From Corallium rubrum (taxonomy: Eukaryota > Cnidaria > Anthozoa > Scleralcyonacea > Coralliidae): a DNA stretch of 64,000 nt. The notes beneath the pieces are model-generated. The model did no database searches and was not told the origin of the DNA. It was given only the letters and a program-made list of their open reading frames with translations. How positions within the stretch are numbered: the stretch's first letter is position 1; each line of letters opens with the position of its first letter. The DNA is taken from NCBI GenBank assembly GCA_964035015.1, contig OZ035997.1, forward strand, positions 28,439,067-28,503,066, in the 5' to 3' direction. Shown one piece after another: positions 1 to 11,903 of the stretch. A program made the translations under genes and the position numbers.

Positions 1-79
1 ATTTTTATAACTTTTAAAATTTATGCATTTATCGCAGATTTTTATTGTAAATTATTATTATTATTTGTTTATTTTAAAG

Positions 80-294
80 GAGTGGCAGATGCAGTTTTTT
101 GTTTTGGAAAAGAAGCTGGTTCAACAAGTATGGGTGCACTTTTTACTGTAATTGGAACAAAAGCAACCCTGCGTTATTACGCCTCTGGATTTGCTGTTAT
201 TTTGCTCTCTTTTATTGCTTACTTGATATTTAGAAGAGAACATCTTGATAAATACGAAAAGCTTCCCGACATTGATACCGACGACGAGAAATAA
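80..294 (+). CDS. MFSD6-like MFS transporter, terminal exon of copy A (partial gene)
   Basis: This is the last coding exon of a major-facilitator transporter whose first exon lies before the window. A splice acceptor (TTTTAAAG) ends at 79. The exon opens in phase 1 with V-A-D-A-V-F and encodes two helix-like hydrophobic stretches and an acidic, charged tail (D-T-D-D-E-K) before TAA. The encoded peptide is the same as in the exons at 17859-18073 (copy B) and 53867-54081 (copy C), including the 215-nt length. In MFS_1_like/MFSD6 proteins the G-x-E-x-G-S region with following TMs forms the last helices of the carrier. The exon is intact; whether copy A is a working gene cannot be judged because exon 1 is outside. 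The nearby ATG at 82+ is not a real start. Confidence 0.8.
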
Positions 295-682
295 ACTTAC
301 ATGTGATAAGTTTTCAAGTGTGCACATTAATGGATTGTAACGCAAAATCTAAGAAATTTTGCAACAGTTGAACTTCTTTCATTTTTGCGGTTTTTTAATT
401 TTCTTACATATTAGCTTTGGACTGAAACTCTATCGATACTGCTAGAACGAGTGCCGTTGGATTAGTAAAATTAAAATTCCAAACCTTGATAGTTACAGCT
501 GCTTGACTTGAAGCGAAGATAGCTTGGAATAGTCGGCGAAGAACGAATAGTTATAATATTTAATTCGCCTCGTACTGGGAACATGTACATCACTGGAAAT
601 AATACCTTAAAATTAGTGTAACTCCAAAATTTGAGAGTTTTAAGGGATTTTTATGGACTCTTTGGCAATTTTCAGTTTTTAT

Positions 683-740
<58 letters not shown>

Positions 741-1033
741 CTACGTTAATTACTATATTCTGTATCATTTGACGTACTGCTCAATGCTAATAACTCTATT
801 TGTATTGGTTTAATTATACAGCTATTACTAATCGTTGTATTACATTTATGTACACTGAATAAACATGTTTTGAATTTTCTTTACGAATTACTGATGAGCA
901 TTATATTATTAATAAAACTAGAATCGGTTTTCTATTTATTATACAGTTCTGAAGTTTACTGTATATAAGACAGGCTCAACACAATTGGTAAAACTAAACT
1001 CAAAGTAGGCTTTGTAAATGTAAAGACAATTAG
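295..1033 (+). other. 3' flank of transporter copy A, shared with copy B, with (TA)n
   Basis: This downstream flank is nearly colinear with 18074-18775 of copy B. It holds the presumed 3' UTR (AATAAA-like signals near 858) and a TA dinucleotide run at about 686-738, which is longer here than in copy B (about 18454-18483). No other gene is visible. Confidence 0.6.
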
Positions 1034-1657
1034 CATATACCTCGCAGGTGAATAGTGCTTTTTACGCAATCTGATTGGTTCCTCTAGCTCGGGATATCCT
1101 GCACTATTCACCTGCGGGCAAAACAAGATGGCGGCCAGTTTTGCTTTGTTTACCGAAGCAGAAGATTTTATTGATAAACAAGGCTCATGTTGTAGAATAA
1201 CGAGAAAACTCAACAAAATTAAGTAGAAGAGTGTCCACAGGTATGTTTCTTTACAATTTTATAGCCATTAATATATTCAAAAGTTATGAAAACTGTTTTG
1301 TCGACAAATATCGAGTACGCCAAGTGCCGTTATATATAGTGCCCAAGTTGCTAGCGGCCGTGTCTTGTATAAAGTACCGAAAATATAAGATCTAGAATGT
1401 TAAACTTGTTATTTCATTTATGAGGTATATGCTAAAACAATTATTCACCTCAGTGTCGGTGAATAGTGTGGATATTCACCTCGCCGAAGCGGCTCGGTGA
1501 ATATAAGATCTAGAATGTTAAACTTGTTATTTCATTTATGAGGTATATGCTAAAACAATTATTCACCTCAGTGTCGGTGAATAGTGTGGATATTCACCTC
1601 GCCGAAGCGGCTCGGTGAATATCCAGCACTATTCACCTCCACTTCTGTGAATAATTG
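1034..1657. repeat. Insertion rich in GGTGAATA motifs with a 118-bp tandem duplication
   Basis: Copy B lacks this segment; its sequence runs straight through at about 18775. Short inverted motifs GGTGAATAGTGC / GCACTATTCACC recur at both ends. A 118-bp unit is duplicated in direct tandem (about 1382-1499 and 1500-1617) with nearly no differences. No reading frame of substance is present. It is probably a non-autonomous DNA element, but the family is not recognised. Confidence 0.55.
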
Positions 1658-2958
1658 TTAATTATTACTCGGGCTACTGTGGTAGCCGAGTCTAGGTTTC
1701 GGCCTCTGTTATTTTTTATTTTTTATATTTTTTTTGTGTCGACAAATTGCAATTCTTGCGCAACGTTTCCCAAACGCCTTTGCGACCCTGAAGCGTGCTC
1801 AAATAATTTCATCATGGCTGATTTTCATGCATGTGTCGCGAGTTTTTTCTTTTCCTGACGGCCTTTGGTTGTGTTGTTCGAAGTGAATTTGTGTTTTAAT
1901 GATAAACACGCTCACAATGCTTATAATAGACTATAGTAGACCTGGGTTGGTCGGCGATCTCGATAACCGTACGGCGTACGCTGAAAATGTGTAGTACTCG
2001 ATCAACTCTCGATCAATGTGTTCTCGATCAATTTTATACATGTGTTATTAAATTCTACTGAAAAATGTTGCTCAAGTGCTGTAAATCAAAGAACAAAGAA
2101 AGTTGGTAAAGCCAACTTGCAAGTGAAAGGTAAACATGCTATGTTTTACATCTTCATCGATTCGAGGTTGACATTTAGCCGAACTAGCTGACTTGTGTCT
2201 GTGAATGCTGTATCTGTATGTAAATGTATTGAGGTTTAAACTGTATTAATATTTGTGGTTTGCTTCATTTTTGCTTGTATTGTTTATTATTGATTTATTG
2301 TACTGATGTCTTGCAAATAAAAGTCGATTCTATTCAACAGTTTATACATTACTTTCATCAAGTTATTGTTTGGGTACTGTACACCAATATGGCCACCATT
2401 TCAATGTTTAGGTACACCAGTATGGCTGCCATGTCATTGTTTTGGTAACACCAGTATGGCCACCATTTCATTGTTTTGTACACCAGTATGGCCACCATTT
2501 CATTGTTTTAGTACACCAGTATGGCCACCATTTCATTGTTTTGGTACCCCAATATGGCCACCATTTCATTGTTTTGGTACACCAATATGGCCATTATTTC
2601 ATTGTTTTGGTACACCAGTATGGCCACACTATTTCATTATTTTGGTACACCAGTATGGCTGATTGTCCACTATTTCATTGTTTTGGTACACCAGTATGGC
2701 CACTATTTCAATGTTTTGGTACACCAGTAATGACCACCATTTCAATGTTTTGGCAAACCAGTATGGCTGCCAAGTCAATGTTTTGGTACACCAGTATACC
2801 CACCATGATTTCCTCTATGATGAATATTACACTACTACAGTCAATTGACTGAAAGTTGCATCAAATTCAACCATTAACTCCAAACAGCACTCCTGTTCTA
2901 TTATTTTGCAAGGCACCAGCCTACAGTAGCCCGAGTTCACACGTAGTGGGTGTCTTGT
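1658..2958. mobile_element. Minisatellite-carrying non-autonomous element, copy 1
   Basis: The element starts with an ACTCGGGCTAC motif near 1666 and ends with its inverse GTAGCCCGAGT near 2926. A second copy (8931-10615) shares the left 700 bp and the right end. The interior is a 33-bp minisatellite. Copy B of the host block lacks it. No transposase is visible. The superfamily cannot be assigned: the terminal motifs are subterminal and target duplications are unclear. Confidence 0.6.
2382..2810. repeat. 33-bp minisatellite array (about 13 units)
   Basis: The unit reads roughly CACCAGTATGGCCACC plus ATTTCATTGTTTTGGTA and is repeated with substitutions and small indels. As 33 is a multiple of three, several frames stay open on the + strand and give artefactual ORFs rich in His-Gln-Tyr-Gly or Phe-Trp. 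These are not genes. Confidence 0.9.
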
Positions 2959-5110
2959 TTAATATACAGCCCTTGGGGCTTTATTTTACTGTAATTATAT
3001 GTACCTTATTTAAATAAATGTATCTATTATCTAACCATGCCACTACTGCTGAGAGCACTTTGGAATTAGTAAACTCTAAAAGTTTGTTGATATTTTGAAA
3101 ATAGGTTATTCTCGAAAAATGCGTTGTGTATTTTGACCAATAAAATGCACACAAGTCACGTTATTGAAACACCTATTTACTGGGACCGATGATGGAAACA
3201 GTGTGTTTTGTATAGTCCCGAGACCGCCGTTTTTTCCCTAGGCGAACCCGAGAAAACTTTCAGACATTGTTTTGAACTAAAGGAAAAACTGGAGAAAACA
3301 ACGACAAACTGAACCTGACCATCTACTTCCGGTTTTGATATTTTTCCTATAGTGGAAAATAAATGTAATGTTGTCCGTTGGCATGGGTTACGCGGGAAAT
3401 ATCACGATTTTCGGACCACCACGCGAGGACCACTCGCTCAATCAGAAAGCTAGAAAAACAGATTTTGGCACTTGATATATAACAATACAATTTGTCGCAT
3501 ACTGTGCCTTTATTAGTATAGGCTGGTAATCATGTGATACCGAGTGCAAGTTAATGATTTAACACTACGAGTGATATTTGAAAATTGAACCAAAGTTGCA
3601 CGAGCTGTAGGCGAGTGCAATTTGGATACATTTTCAAATATCACGAGTAGTGTAAAATCATTAATTGCACGAGCAAAATCATATTACTTATTTATAGTAT
3701 TCATGACAAAATTACAATGTTATGACTACATTGTTGTAATTTATTTGTTTACTTGAATATCTAACTGCTAATATAGTCGCAAAGTGAAACGATTTTAACA
3801 CTGGTCTTTCAATTAGTCAGCTAGTTTTGGAAGAAACCACAAACATCATCAAACTTGCTAAACAAAATACAATACTTTACCTTGCGAATACGAGGCGTAC
3901 ATTGAATTTTACCACTGTTACCATGGCAACATTAATTTGTAGTCTCCAACGCGCAATTGACGATTTAATTTGCACTCCTCTCAACCAATCAGAATGCAGT
4001 AATTTTGTCATGCCTGTTGTTTAATTATTCACCGATATATTATAATAATAATAATAATAACCGAGACGAATTGTTTTAGGTATAAATACACATTTTCGTA
4101 CTTTTAGGAACAGCATTTTCTTTGAAATTGTTAATTTCCTCGTCTGTCGCATTGATAAATTGGCTGGCGGCCATTTTGAATAAACATTGTAGGTGATTAT
4201 CGAGAATTAGTCCGAAGTAGCTTGACCAATCAGCGCGCGCGATGTTCTATAATCACCCATGTATTTATACTAAAAGGTGATAACAGCGGGTAATAAAAAG
4301 AATATATCCCAGGACGGCTGGACATATCGTTTTTATCACCCACTGTAATTGTCCCTTGTTCGCGCCCTGAAGTTATAAAATCGATATCACCCGATCCCTC
4401 ATATGACATATACATATACGCCCAAAAATGTCATCTTTTTTGTTAAACATATATATGTGTTATTTTATAACGATCTTAACTTAATTATTTAATACGATGT
4501 ATATATACTTCTGTCTTGTAGGGCTCCTGTTGATAACAGTATTTATTGTATTGCTAATTGGATTACCCTACTGAAAAATAATGAAATAAAGTTCTTTCTA
4601 TCTTCCTATCTACGACTACGTAGCTAGCTAGCTACCTAGTACCTACCAGATTTTCTGATTGACTATAAGTAATTATTCACATTGTCAATTACGAATTTGT
4701 TCCTGTACCACATTACTGACTGGGCTTCGGGTTTTTTGTTTGGGCTAGGTGATTTAAATCAATCAGGAACCTTCTTTTAGTATAGATAGGTCCCGGTCGT
4801 ATTTCATGCTTCAAAAAGCATTAATAATTCACGGGAAAACACAAAGGAAATCAGTACCATGTCCGTGGTTTTATACCTGATAAAACTTCTTGACGTCAGA
4901 AAGAATACTAATGAACATACAATTTTATATAAAGTATACTAATGAACATAACATCCAATAACGAATCGTTTTTGAAGTCATTCAAAACACTCGCATCACG
5001 TGGTTTATCAGATCTAAAACACTCGGGCTGCGCCTTCATGGTTTTAAATCTGATAAAACACTCCTGCTCGCGTTTTAAATATTACTTCAATTATTATTTT
5101 ATATTTTTAG
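2959..5110 (+). other. Remnant of LONRF intron 1, copy A
   Basis: This stretch is colinear with about 18780-20961 (B) and, with large deletions, with 55680-56730 (C). It contains a LINE-3'-end-like motif near 4575-4620 (AATAAAG followed by a CTATCTTC-type tail), shared by all copies and so older than the triplication. A few imperfect inverted repeats occur around 3540-3670. No coding region is recognised. Confidence 0.55.
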
Positions 5111-5214
5111 ATGCTAATAATCATTTAATACTGAGTAATCTATGACATGTTACATCAGTTTTGGGTGATTATGAAAATGCTTTGGATTATGCAGAAAAAG
5201 CAAACCGTAAAAAG
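5111..5214 (+). pseudogene. LONRF exon 2 (TPR exon), copy A, broken
   Basis: Homologous to the functional exon at 56731-56849, with acceptor TTTTTAG and donor AAG|GTCAG kept. A C-to-G change creates a TGA after I-L-S-N-L (about 5143-5145). A 15-nt in-frame deletion removes five residues (C-T-L-M-P in copy C). No LONRF exon 1 is visible for this copy, so it is a duplicated, non-coding fragment. Confidence 0.8.
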
Positions 5215-6093
5215 GTCAGTATATTGAGAACATTTTCAAAAGCAATTTACTGATGTTTAGAATAATTTTAATTTACACTGGTGGCCAAAATTAACTTATA
5301 TTTCTGCAAGTTTTTCATCTTTCTCCGAATGGTTTTAGAATCCAGGGTTCTATTAGAAGTTTTATATTTGACTTGAATACCTATATCTCCAAGTGTATGA
5401 AAACAGAAAACAAATTTTAATTATATTTCTATTCTATTTCAGTGTGTTTTTGTGCTTATGTTTGCATGCAAACACGTAACAATAAGGGTGGCTGAAAGTA
5501 GCTCAAATGTCTCGTTCCAAAACCTTTCATATCCTAGAAGTAATATGTAAAGGCCTCCAATTCGGACTAGACCGGGTGTTCAAGTACTCGGAATTCGTTA
5601 CAGTCCTCGGCGAAACATGACTTCTCAAAATCACTTAGTGTATTCCCCAAATGAATTAGTGCATTAGTAATTAGTGTATGGACGAATAACCGATTGTGTG
5701 AAGTAATATTTCAAGTCCAAGGACTCTGCCCAGTACTTCCCTGGTATTTCAAGTCCCTTCACGTGGTGCAATTCAGCGCTTCTGATTGATTATCTCATGA
5801 ATTATTAATGATTTGAGAAATTTTATTAAACATGATTTTCTCTTGACATTCTGAAAGAAGTACTTTAATTTGCTTTTTTCTATGGATTTTGCCTGATAAC
5901 ACCGTTTTTCTTTGGGTGGTATATTAATTTTGGTCACCAGTATAAGTATAGGTTAGTTACCAACCCCGAGGTTGAGGTAACCAACCTACTCAGTTCAAGA
6001 TCACAGAGGTTGCCTAAGAAAACTGAGATACTGAGTTCGTTATCTCAGAGGTTCCTAAGAAACACTTCGGTCGCGATGATAAATCCTTTATCA
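5215..6093 (+). other. LONRF intron remnant, copy A
   Basis: Colinear with 21081-21680 in copy B, but carrying an extra stretch at about 5543-5810 that copies B and C lack. No gene is recognised in it. Confidence 0.5.
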
Positions 6094-7886
6094 CATTCAA
6101 TTCAATTCAATTCAATTCAAAGGTCTTTATTTATAAAATCATAGGGTAAAAAGAACATATCCTATGTTACAATTGTAAAAAAAAAGTTCAAGATATTTTA
6201 AAGCATTATATTATATTTAAAATGTACTCGGTTAATAAAAGTGTTCATAAAACGGTTAGTGTTTATCTTTGGGCGTTGACTTGACTTATTTCTTAAGTTG
6301 TATTTAGTTAGTTTAACTTGTGGCATTAGATGATGAAGTGGATGATTACTCAGCGAGGATACCTTCTTGATTATCTTTTTATCTTGGTTTTCCATAAGGT
6401 TGCGTACCATCACACGTTTCGAGGTATATTTGCGTTTATGGCAACGATCTAAGAAGCACTGAATTGTTGTCAGTTCAGAATCAGCTGCACCATATACTGA
6501 TAGGCCATAAGTGATGTTAGGTAACACAATGCTGTTAAAAAGATGGTCAATTTCTGTTTGGCTACAACCTTCCTTACGCAATACTCTTAGTATATAAAGA
6601 CCTCTGTTTGCCTTAACTAACTTATTTTTTACATGAGAGGTAAACTTACAATCATGCTGAAAGGTAACACCTAGTATAGGAAGAGCTTCGCATTGTGGAA
6701 TGTTCGAGATAGTAGGATAAGTTTCCTTTTTTCCTTTCTTACAAAATGTTAGTTCTTTACATTTACTAGGATTACAAGACATCGAATTTGAATTTGTCCA
6801 GTCCATAAACTGAGAGACAAGGTCCTGTGAGCAATCCTTTTCATTCCAGACTGGCGATATTATGGTTGAGTCATCGGCATATTTATATAGGGCATCTTCA
6901 CTGCTTTGGTTGATTTCTAGATCATTAAGAAAAATGTTAAACAGAAAAGGGCCACTAACGCTCCCCTGTGTAGTTCCCTTATTTACTGCCTTCCAGTCTC
7001 TAAAATCATTATGGAAAATTCTCTGTTGTCTTCCTTCAAGAAAATTGATGTACCAGTTAATAATGTAAGGGTTTAGTGGCAGTTCTTTGAGTTTAGTAGC
7101 GAGCAGGTTATGTTTGACGGAGTCAAAAGCTTTGCTGAAATCCATGGCAAATAGTCGCACAGCTTTACACTTGGGGTTATCGAGATAACTACATACTTTG
7201 TGTTGAATTGTTAATAAAGCATGTGTACAGTTGCCACCATCCCTATACGCAAATTGAGTTGAGCTCAGATTCTCCTCCACCTTATCTTTAGCACAGTTAC
7301 GATATACCACTCTCTCAAAAGCTCTGGCTATTACTGGAGTTATATTTATCCCCCGGTACTCGTTGTTTTCACTAGGTAAGTCTACTTTAGGGATAGGGTT
7401 AATATTAGCTCGCTTCCAGGTTAGTGGCCAGGTGTGTGTAGATATTGATAGATTCCAGACTCTAGTTATAATGGGGGTCAAAATTCCTGCGTGATCTTTC
7501 CATATCCAGTAAGGAAGGTTGTCGGGTCCACTTGCAGTTCTTTTTAACTTTCTCAATGAGTTCCAAACCTTTTCCTCAGTGATCTCAGGAATCTCCATCT
7601 CACTACCAATGTAAATAGCTTCTGGCTTTTTATACGCATGATCGGAGCACAGCTCTCCAAAATAATTATTCAGCTCCTCCAGTGATTTGTTATCTAATGT
7701 CACATTATACGAATATGATTTTCGCTGCGAGATTTTATCAACCCCCTTCCACCATCCACGACTTCCCAATGCGGCTGCAAGAGCGTTTCTTCTGTTTTCA
7801 CTAATCACCTCTGATATTCTTTTATTAATTGTTGTTAGTCGGTCTTTATTTAAATTGGAAATTTTGGCCTTAACGGCCTTATTAAC
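6094..7886 (-). mobile_element. 5'-truncated LINE (non-LTR retrotransposon), copy-A-specific insertion
   Basis: The element lies on the minus strand in the former LONRF intron 2. Copies B and C have no such sequence at the matching site (about 21680 and 57460). Its 3' end has AATAAAG-like sequence followed by a five-unit TTGAA tail (plus-strand 6097-6120). The 5' end is truncated inside pol. No convincing target duplication was found, and a small deletion of host sequence accompanied the insertion. Confidence 0.8.
6198..7886 (-). CDS. Reverse transcriptase (pol fragment) of a CR1/L2-like LINE
   Basis: An uninterrupted frame of 562 codons, open from the truncated 5' end (an upstream TAA lies at the junction). 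Reverse transcriptase blocks are clear: block A with [10 protein letters not shown], block B with [10 protein letters not shown], and the catalytic Y-A-D-D. A basic C-terminal region follows. The apurinic endonuclease normally upstream of RT is missing. The frame has no stop or shift, suggesting a young insertion, but it lacks a proper start and is not an active element as it stands. It resembles the RT at 49545-50721, which is a different subfamily. The clade (CR1/L2-like) is inferred from motifs and the short-repeat tail. Confidence 0.85.
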   Translation of the reverse strand, partial: VNKAVKAKISNLNKDRLTTINKRISEVISENRRNALAAALGSRGWWKGVDKISQRKSYSYNVTLDNKSLEELNNYFGELCSDHAYKKPEAIYIGSEMEIPEITEEKVWNSLRKLKRTASGPDNLPYWIWKDHAGILTPIITRVWNLSISTHTWPLTWKRANINPIPKVDLPSENNEYRGINITPVIARAFERVVYRNCAKDKVEENLSSTQFAYRDGGNCTHALLTIQHKVCSYLDNPKCKAVRLFAMDFSKAFDSVKHNLLATKLKELPLNPYIINWYINFLEGRQQRIFHNDFRDWKAVNKGTTQGSVSGPFLFNIFLNDLEINQSSEDALYKYADDSTIISPVWNEKDCSQDLVSQFMDWTNSNSMSCNPSKCKELTFCKKGKKETYPTISNIPQCEALPILGVTFQHDCKFTSHVKNKLVKANRGLYILRVLRKEGCSQTEIDHLFNSIVLPNITYGLSVYGAADSELTTIQCFLDRCHKRKYTSKRVMVRNLMENQDKKIIKKVSSLSNHPLHHLMPQVKLTKYNLRNKSSQRPKINTNRFMNTFINRVHFKYNIML

Positions 7887-7900
7887 TTAACGCTTATTTT

Positions 7901-7982
7901 CCCAACCACGCATAAATCAAGTTAATTTATATTATTAATATATATTAGCTCGGGCAATTAACTTGATTTATGCGTGGTTGGG
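7901..7982. repeat. Palindromic MITE-like hairpin, copy A
   Basis: CCCAACCACGCATAAATCAAG and its inverse complement form arms of about 27 nt around a short AT-rich loop. Equivalent hairpins occur at 21725-21807 and 57491-57571, so the hairpin predates the triplication. Confidence 0.8.
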
Positions 7983-7983
7983 A

Positions 7984-10615
7984 GTAATTATTACTCGGGC
8001 GACCTGTGGTAGCCGAGTCTTGGTTTCGGCGTCATTCCTGGGGTTTTTTCGAGTCGACAGATTGTAATTATTGCATCATCCCGGTAGGCTTTGCGAAACC
8101 ACGCGGTGTTTCTGGTCCGCCATCTTCTGTGGTCGCTATTGCTCGAGTGTTTGCTCAAACTATCCAAAGAAATATACTAAATTTGTGATAAGGTTGATAA
8201 GGAATGTGGCTGGCAAGTATCTTAATCATAAACATGCTCACAGCTGCTTTTTTGGAAGTGTTTGAGATCAGTTTAAGTGGCAACGTATGGGACATTATTT
8301 TGGGTCCACAACTGAGAACGATTTTACAGACATACAGTTTATGTTTTCGAATGGCTAGCAAGTCTCTACCGGTACAGAGTTGAGGATCAAAACGCTAACA
8401 TTCTGGGTCTTTATACTGGCCTTTCTATAAATGTCTTGGTCGATGCATTGTTCATACTTCATAGCTTTCGTCATGGCTTCATACTACAGTATAAACAGTT
8501 GTTCAATTATCTGGCTTACCGCTCATGACGGTCTGTGAATTGGTTTGAGTTCAGGACCTGTAAACCTTATGCAAACTATTGCAAACAAAATCCAAGATGT
8601 TTCCAAGGAACATTTTTGATAAGGACAGACTTTGAGGAAACAGGTTGTTGACATTGACAGTATCTTTTCATTTTTTCATTATTATTTAATAAATATGTGC
8701 TTTATTACTATTAAAACGAATTTTCTATTTGTTTAATATGCTGAGTAGGATGCGTTGTATATACATGTACAATGTATACACATGTATGTTTTATGTACCA
8801 TTTGTGTTTTTACCGACTGTTGCTGTCTTCGACTTCGAGTTTGAGATCTCAGACCAGTAGTGGACAGTAGCTTTATTGATCATTAGGATTTATATTTATA
8901 TGTTGTTAGTGCTTAGACCTATAAGCATGTAATTACTCGGGCTACTGTGGTAGCTGAGTCTAGGTTTCGGCTCTTTTATTTTTTTTTATTTTTTGTGTCG
9001 ACAAATTGCAATTATTGCATCATCCTGATAGGCTTTGCAAAACCATGCGGTGGATCATGGCTGATTTTCATGCAGGAGCGTGCAGGAGTCATGCGGGTTT
9101 TTTTCTCCTGACGGCCTTTGGTTGTGTTGTTCGAAGTGAATTTGTGTTTTAATGATAAACACGCTCACAATGCTTATAATAGACTATAGTAGATCTGGGT
9201 TGGTCGGTGATCTCGATAACCGTACGCTGAAAATGTGTAGTACTTTAAATTGTCCTGAAAATGTTGCTCAAGTGCTGTAAATCAAAGAACAAAGAAAGTT
9301 GATAAAGCCAACTTGCAAGTGAAAGGTAAACATGCTGTGTTTTGCATCTTCATCGAGGTTGACATTTAACTGACTTGCGTCTGAATGCTGTATGTGGTTT
9401 GCTTTATTTTTGCTTGTATTGTTCATTATTGTACTGATGTCTTGCAAATAAAAGTCGATGTTATTAAACAGTTTATACATTACTTTCGTCAAGTGTGTAT
9501 TATTGTTTGGCTACACCATTACGGCCACCATTTCAATGTTTTGGTACACCAGTATGACCATCATTTCAATGTTTTGGCACACAAGTATGGCCACCATTTC
9601 AATGTTTTGGCACACCAGTATGGCCACCATTTCAATGTTTTGGCACACCAGTATGGCCACCATAACCATTTCAGTGTTTTGGCACACCTGTATGGCCACC
9701 ATTTCAATGTTTTGGCACACCAGTATGGCCACCATAACCATTTCAGTGTTTTGGCACACCAGTATGGCCACCATTTCAATGTTTTGGCACACCAGTATGG
9801 CCACCATTTCAATGTTTTGGCACACCAGTATGGCCACCATTTCAATGTTTTGGCACACCAGTATGGCCACCATAACCATTTCAGTGTTTTGGCACACCTG
9901 TATGGCCACCATTTCAATGTTTTGGCACACCAGTATGGCCACCATAACCATTTCAGTGTTTTGGCACACCAGTATGGCCACCATTTCAATGTTTTGGCAC
10001 ACCAGTATGGCCACCATTTCAATGTTTTGGCACACCAGTAAGGCCACCATTTCAATGTTTTTGCACCCATATTGCCACCATTTCAATGTTTTGGCAGACC
10101 AATATGGCCACCATTTCATTGTTTTGGCACACCAGTATGGCCACCATTTCAATGTTTTGGCACACCAGCATGGCCACCATTTCAATGTTTTGGTACGCCA
10201 GTATGGCCACCATTTCATTGTTTTGTGCACCCATATGGCCACCATTTCAATGTTTTGGTACACCAGTATGGCTAACATTTCAATGTTTTGGTACACCAGT
10301 ATGGCCACCATTTCATTGCTTTGGTACACCAGTATGGCTGCCATTTCAATGTTTTGCTACACTAGTATGGCCACCATTTCAATGTTATGGTACCCCAGTA
10401 TGGCCACCATTTCATTGTTTTGGTATACCAGTATGACCACCATTTCATTGTTTTGGTACACCAGTATGGCCACCATCTCAATGTTTTGCTACACCAGTAT
10501 GGCTAGGTTTCACCTTGGTTTCTGTGTTTTTATTGTTCATAGTTCTTATTAATCTTCTTTGTTATGTTGTGTATATTTTAAGTAGCCCGAGTTTACGCCT
10601 AGCGGGCGTCTTGTT
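7984..10615. mobile_element. Minisatellite-carrying element, two nested or tandem 5' ends
   Basis: Inserted in copy A only; the empty site in copy B is at about 21815-21825. A diverged left end (ATTACTCGGGCGACC, about 7987) is followed by a unique stretch to about 8930. A second, better-matching left end then starts at 8931 and is colinear with 1658-2360. The right end (GTAGCCCGAGT near 10583, ending CGGGCGTCTTGTTA) is shared with copy 1. This suggests one element inserted into, or recombined with, another. No transposase is visible. Confidence 0.6.
9512..10506. repeat. 33-bp minisatellite array with higher-order structure
   Basis: About 30 units of a 33-bp repeat (core ACCAGTATGGCCACC plus ATTTCAATGTTTTGG). 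Some units carry a 6-bp insertion (CATAACCATTTCAG version). The mixed block at about 9640-9770 recurs at about 9850-9980, a higher-order repeat. Long ORFs on both strands here come from the 3n period and are not genes. Confidence 0.92.
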
Positions 10616-10720
10616 ATAAACAACCGCGGTACATCGGAGAAAACCGAGGTGATCGTGAACTAAAGATTATTAATTTTTTGTCTATCTAATATATTTTAAT
10701 TTTATGGGTCGCATTTTTAG

Positions 10721-10843
10721 GGATTTTATCGCAAAGCATGTGCATTGATTGGGCTAAAGAATAACTCACAAACTGTCATAGCGAATCTTCAACTTCTTCT
10801 AATTGATTCCAAAAATGAAGTTGGTCGCAAGTCTTTGACCTTA
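10721..10843 (+). pseudogene. LONRF exon 3 (TPR exon), copy A
   Basis: A 123-nt exon homologous to 58055-58177, with an acceptor ATTTTTAG. The frame itself is open, starting G-F-Y-R-K-A-C-A-L. The donor is weakened: AAG|GTA of the other copies is TTA|GTA here. Together with the broken exon 2 and the absence of exon 1, it is a decayed duplicate. Confidence 0.75.
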
Positions 10844-11009
10844 GTACTACATTACTATATAGCATATATAAAATGATGATCATTAATAGTAATGATCATT
10901 AATAAATTATTCACTCAGTGAGTGGTCTAATAAACAACTTTTCTTTAAAGTAAATAAGTCATCAAATATTGTTCCAAATTTTCAGATAGTTTTACCTTTT
11001 TGTTTGCAG

Positions 11010-11095
11010 AAGTTTCCACATACAAAATGTAGAGTAGTTCGATGGCATATAGTAAACATGCAATCGCTCACAAAACTGTGCTTCAAATTTGGTGT
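11010..11095 (+). pseudogene. LONRF exon-4-like segment, copy A
   Basis: Follows a strong acceptor (TTTTTGTTTGCAG) and begins K-F-P-H-T-K-C-R like the equivalents at 22221 and 58346. A 4-nt insertion near 11060 shifts the frame relative to those copies. Confidence 0.6.
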
Positions 11096-11166
11096 AGATA
11101 TATTCCACCGGCATAAGCGAATTCTTTCTTTTGTGCCAATGTTTTCATCACTCGCATCGAAATTTT

Positions 11167-11452
11167 CAACATGTCCTCCTACCTAGAATTACCAATAATC
11201 AGTAACTGTGTTGTGGTAAGGGGTGTTGTGGTTGGGGTCTGAGAGGTGGGACTTTTTCCCCAGAGGGTTGTGGTTAGATTTAGGGCCACAGGGGGGTTGT
11301 GGGTTAGGGTTGCCGGGGGGTTGTGGCTAGGTTTAGGGTGCCGGGGTTGGGGTGTGGGGGTTGGGAATTAGTTTTTAAAATTAACGATTATTGGTAATTC
11401 TAGGCATTTCGCACTTACTGATTATTGGTAATTCTAGGTAAGAGGATATGCT
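11167..11452. mobile_element. hAT-type MITE, G-rich interior
   Basis: Terminal inverted repeats of about 38 bp share CCTAGAATTACCAATAATC and begin with CA. The element is flanked on both sides by GAAATTTT (11159-11166 and 11453-11460). Copy B has a single GAAATTTT at the empty site. A 7-8 bp duplication with CA-starting ends fits the hAT superfamily. The interior is strongly G-rich on the plus strand, with runs of GGGG and GGTTGTGG. Confidence 0.85.
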
Positions 11453-11460
11453 GAAATTTT

Positions 11461-11903
11461 AGCGGATGCCTTGTTTGATTTTTAGCATAGTTTCCAGGTT
11501 TTTCTTGCAGCGTGAATATGTCGTGGTGTCTGATTGGTCAGAATAGGAATATTCCAGGTATAAGAAAATTTGTCATTGGATAACTCTACTAGTGATCTAT
11601 CACCAAAAGACCACCAGTAGCTCCTGCCTCGTCCCCAGTCGCTTATTATTGCAGGCTATGAGTGAAATTGCAATCGTCATAAGGGGATTTAGCCCCGATG
11701 ACGCGAGAATGAGATTGATATTTCTTTTGAAATTGGGCCAGGGGTACCCAATGGTGAGCGCGCGGAATTCGCGTCGCCTTCCCATCAACCATTGCGTGCG
11801 CTCCATGCTAGTTACCTGGCTTCGCAGTTACTCACAGTCACGTGCACTCGACCCCTGACCAATTACCAAAATTCAATAATTTAAGATCCTGTGGAGTAGG
11901 CAG
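11461..11903 (+). other. Right end of block A
   Basis: Colinear with 58500-58934 of copy C, ending at the shared GGCAGCAGTAG, after which the two diverge. It holds part of the former LONRF intron. Reading frames in it (for example 11592-11858) are broken differently in copy C, so no gene is called. This is the duplication breakpoint between A and B. Confidence 0.6.

Noticed and set aside
121-345. Minus-strand ORF opposite transporter exon 2, also in copies B and C
   Set aside because: Shadow frame; not independently supported.
2382-10506. CRISPR-like array of 33-bp repeats
   Set aside because: No unique spacers; contiguous tandem units in a eukaryotic transposon.
9385-10552. Long overlapping ORFs on both strands (His-Gln-Tyr-Gly or Met-Phe-Trp-His rich)
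   Set aside because: Produced by a 33-bp minisatellite whose length is a multiple of three.
11216-11370. Telomere-like G-rich tract (GGTTAGGGTTG)
   Set aside because: Not a regular telomeric repeat; interior of a MITE bounded by a target duplication.
11592-11858. 88-codon ORF and its relative at 58638-58829
   Set aside because: Frames differ between the two copies, and no domain is recognised.
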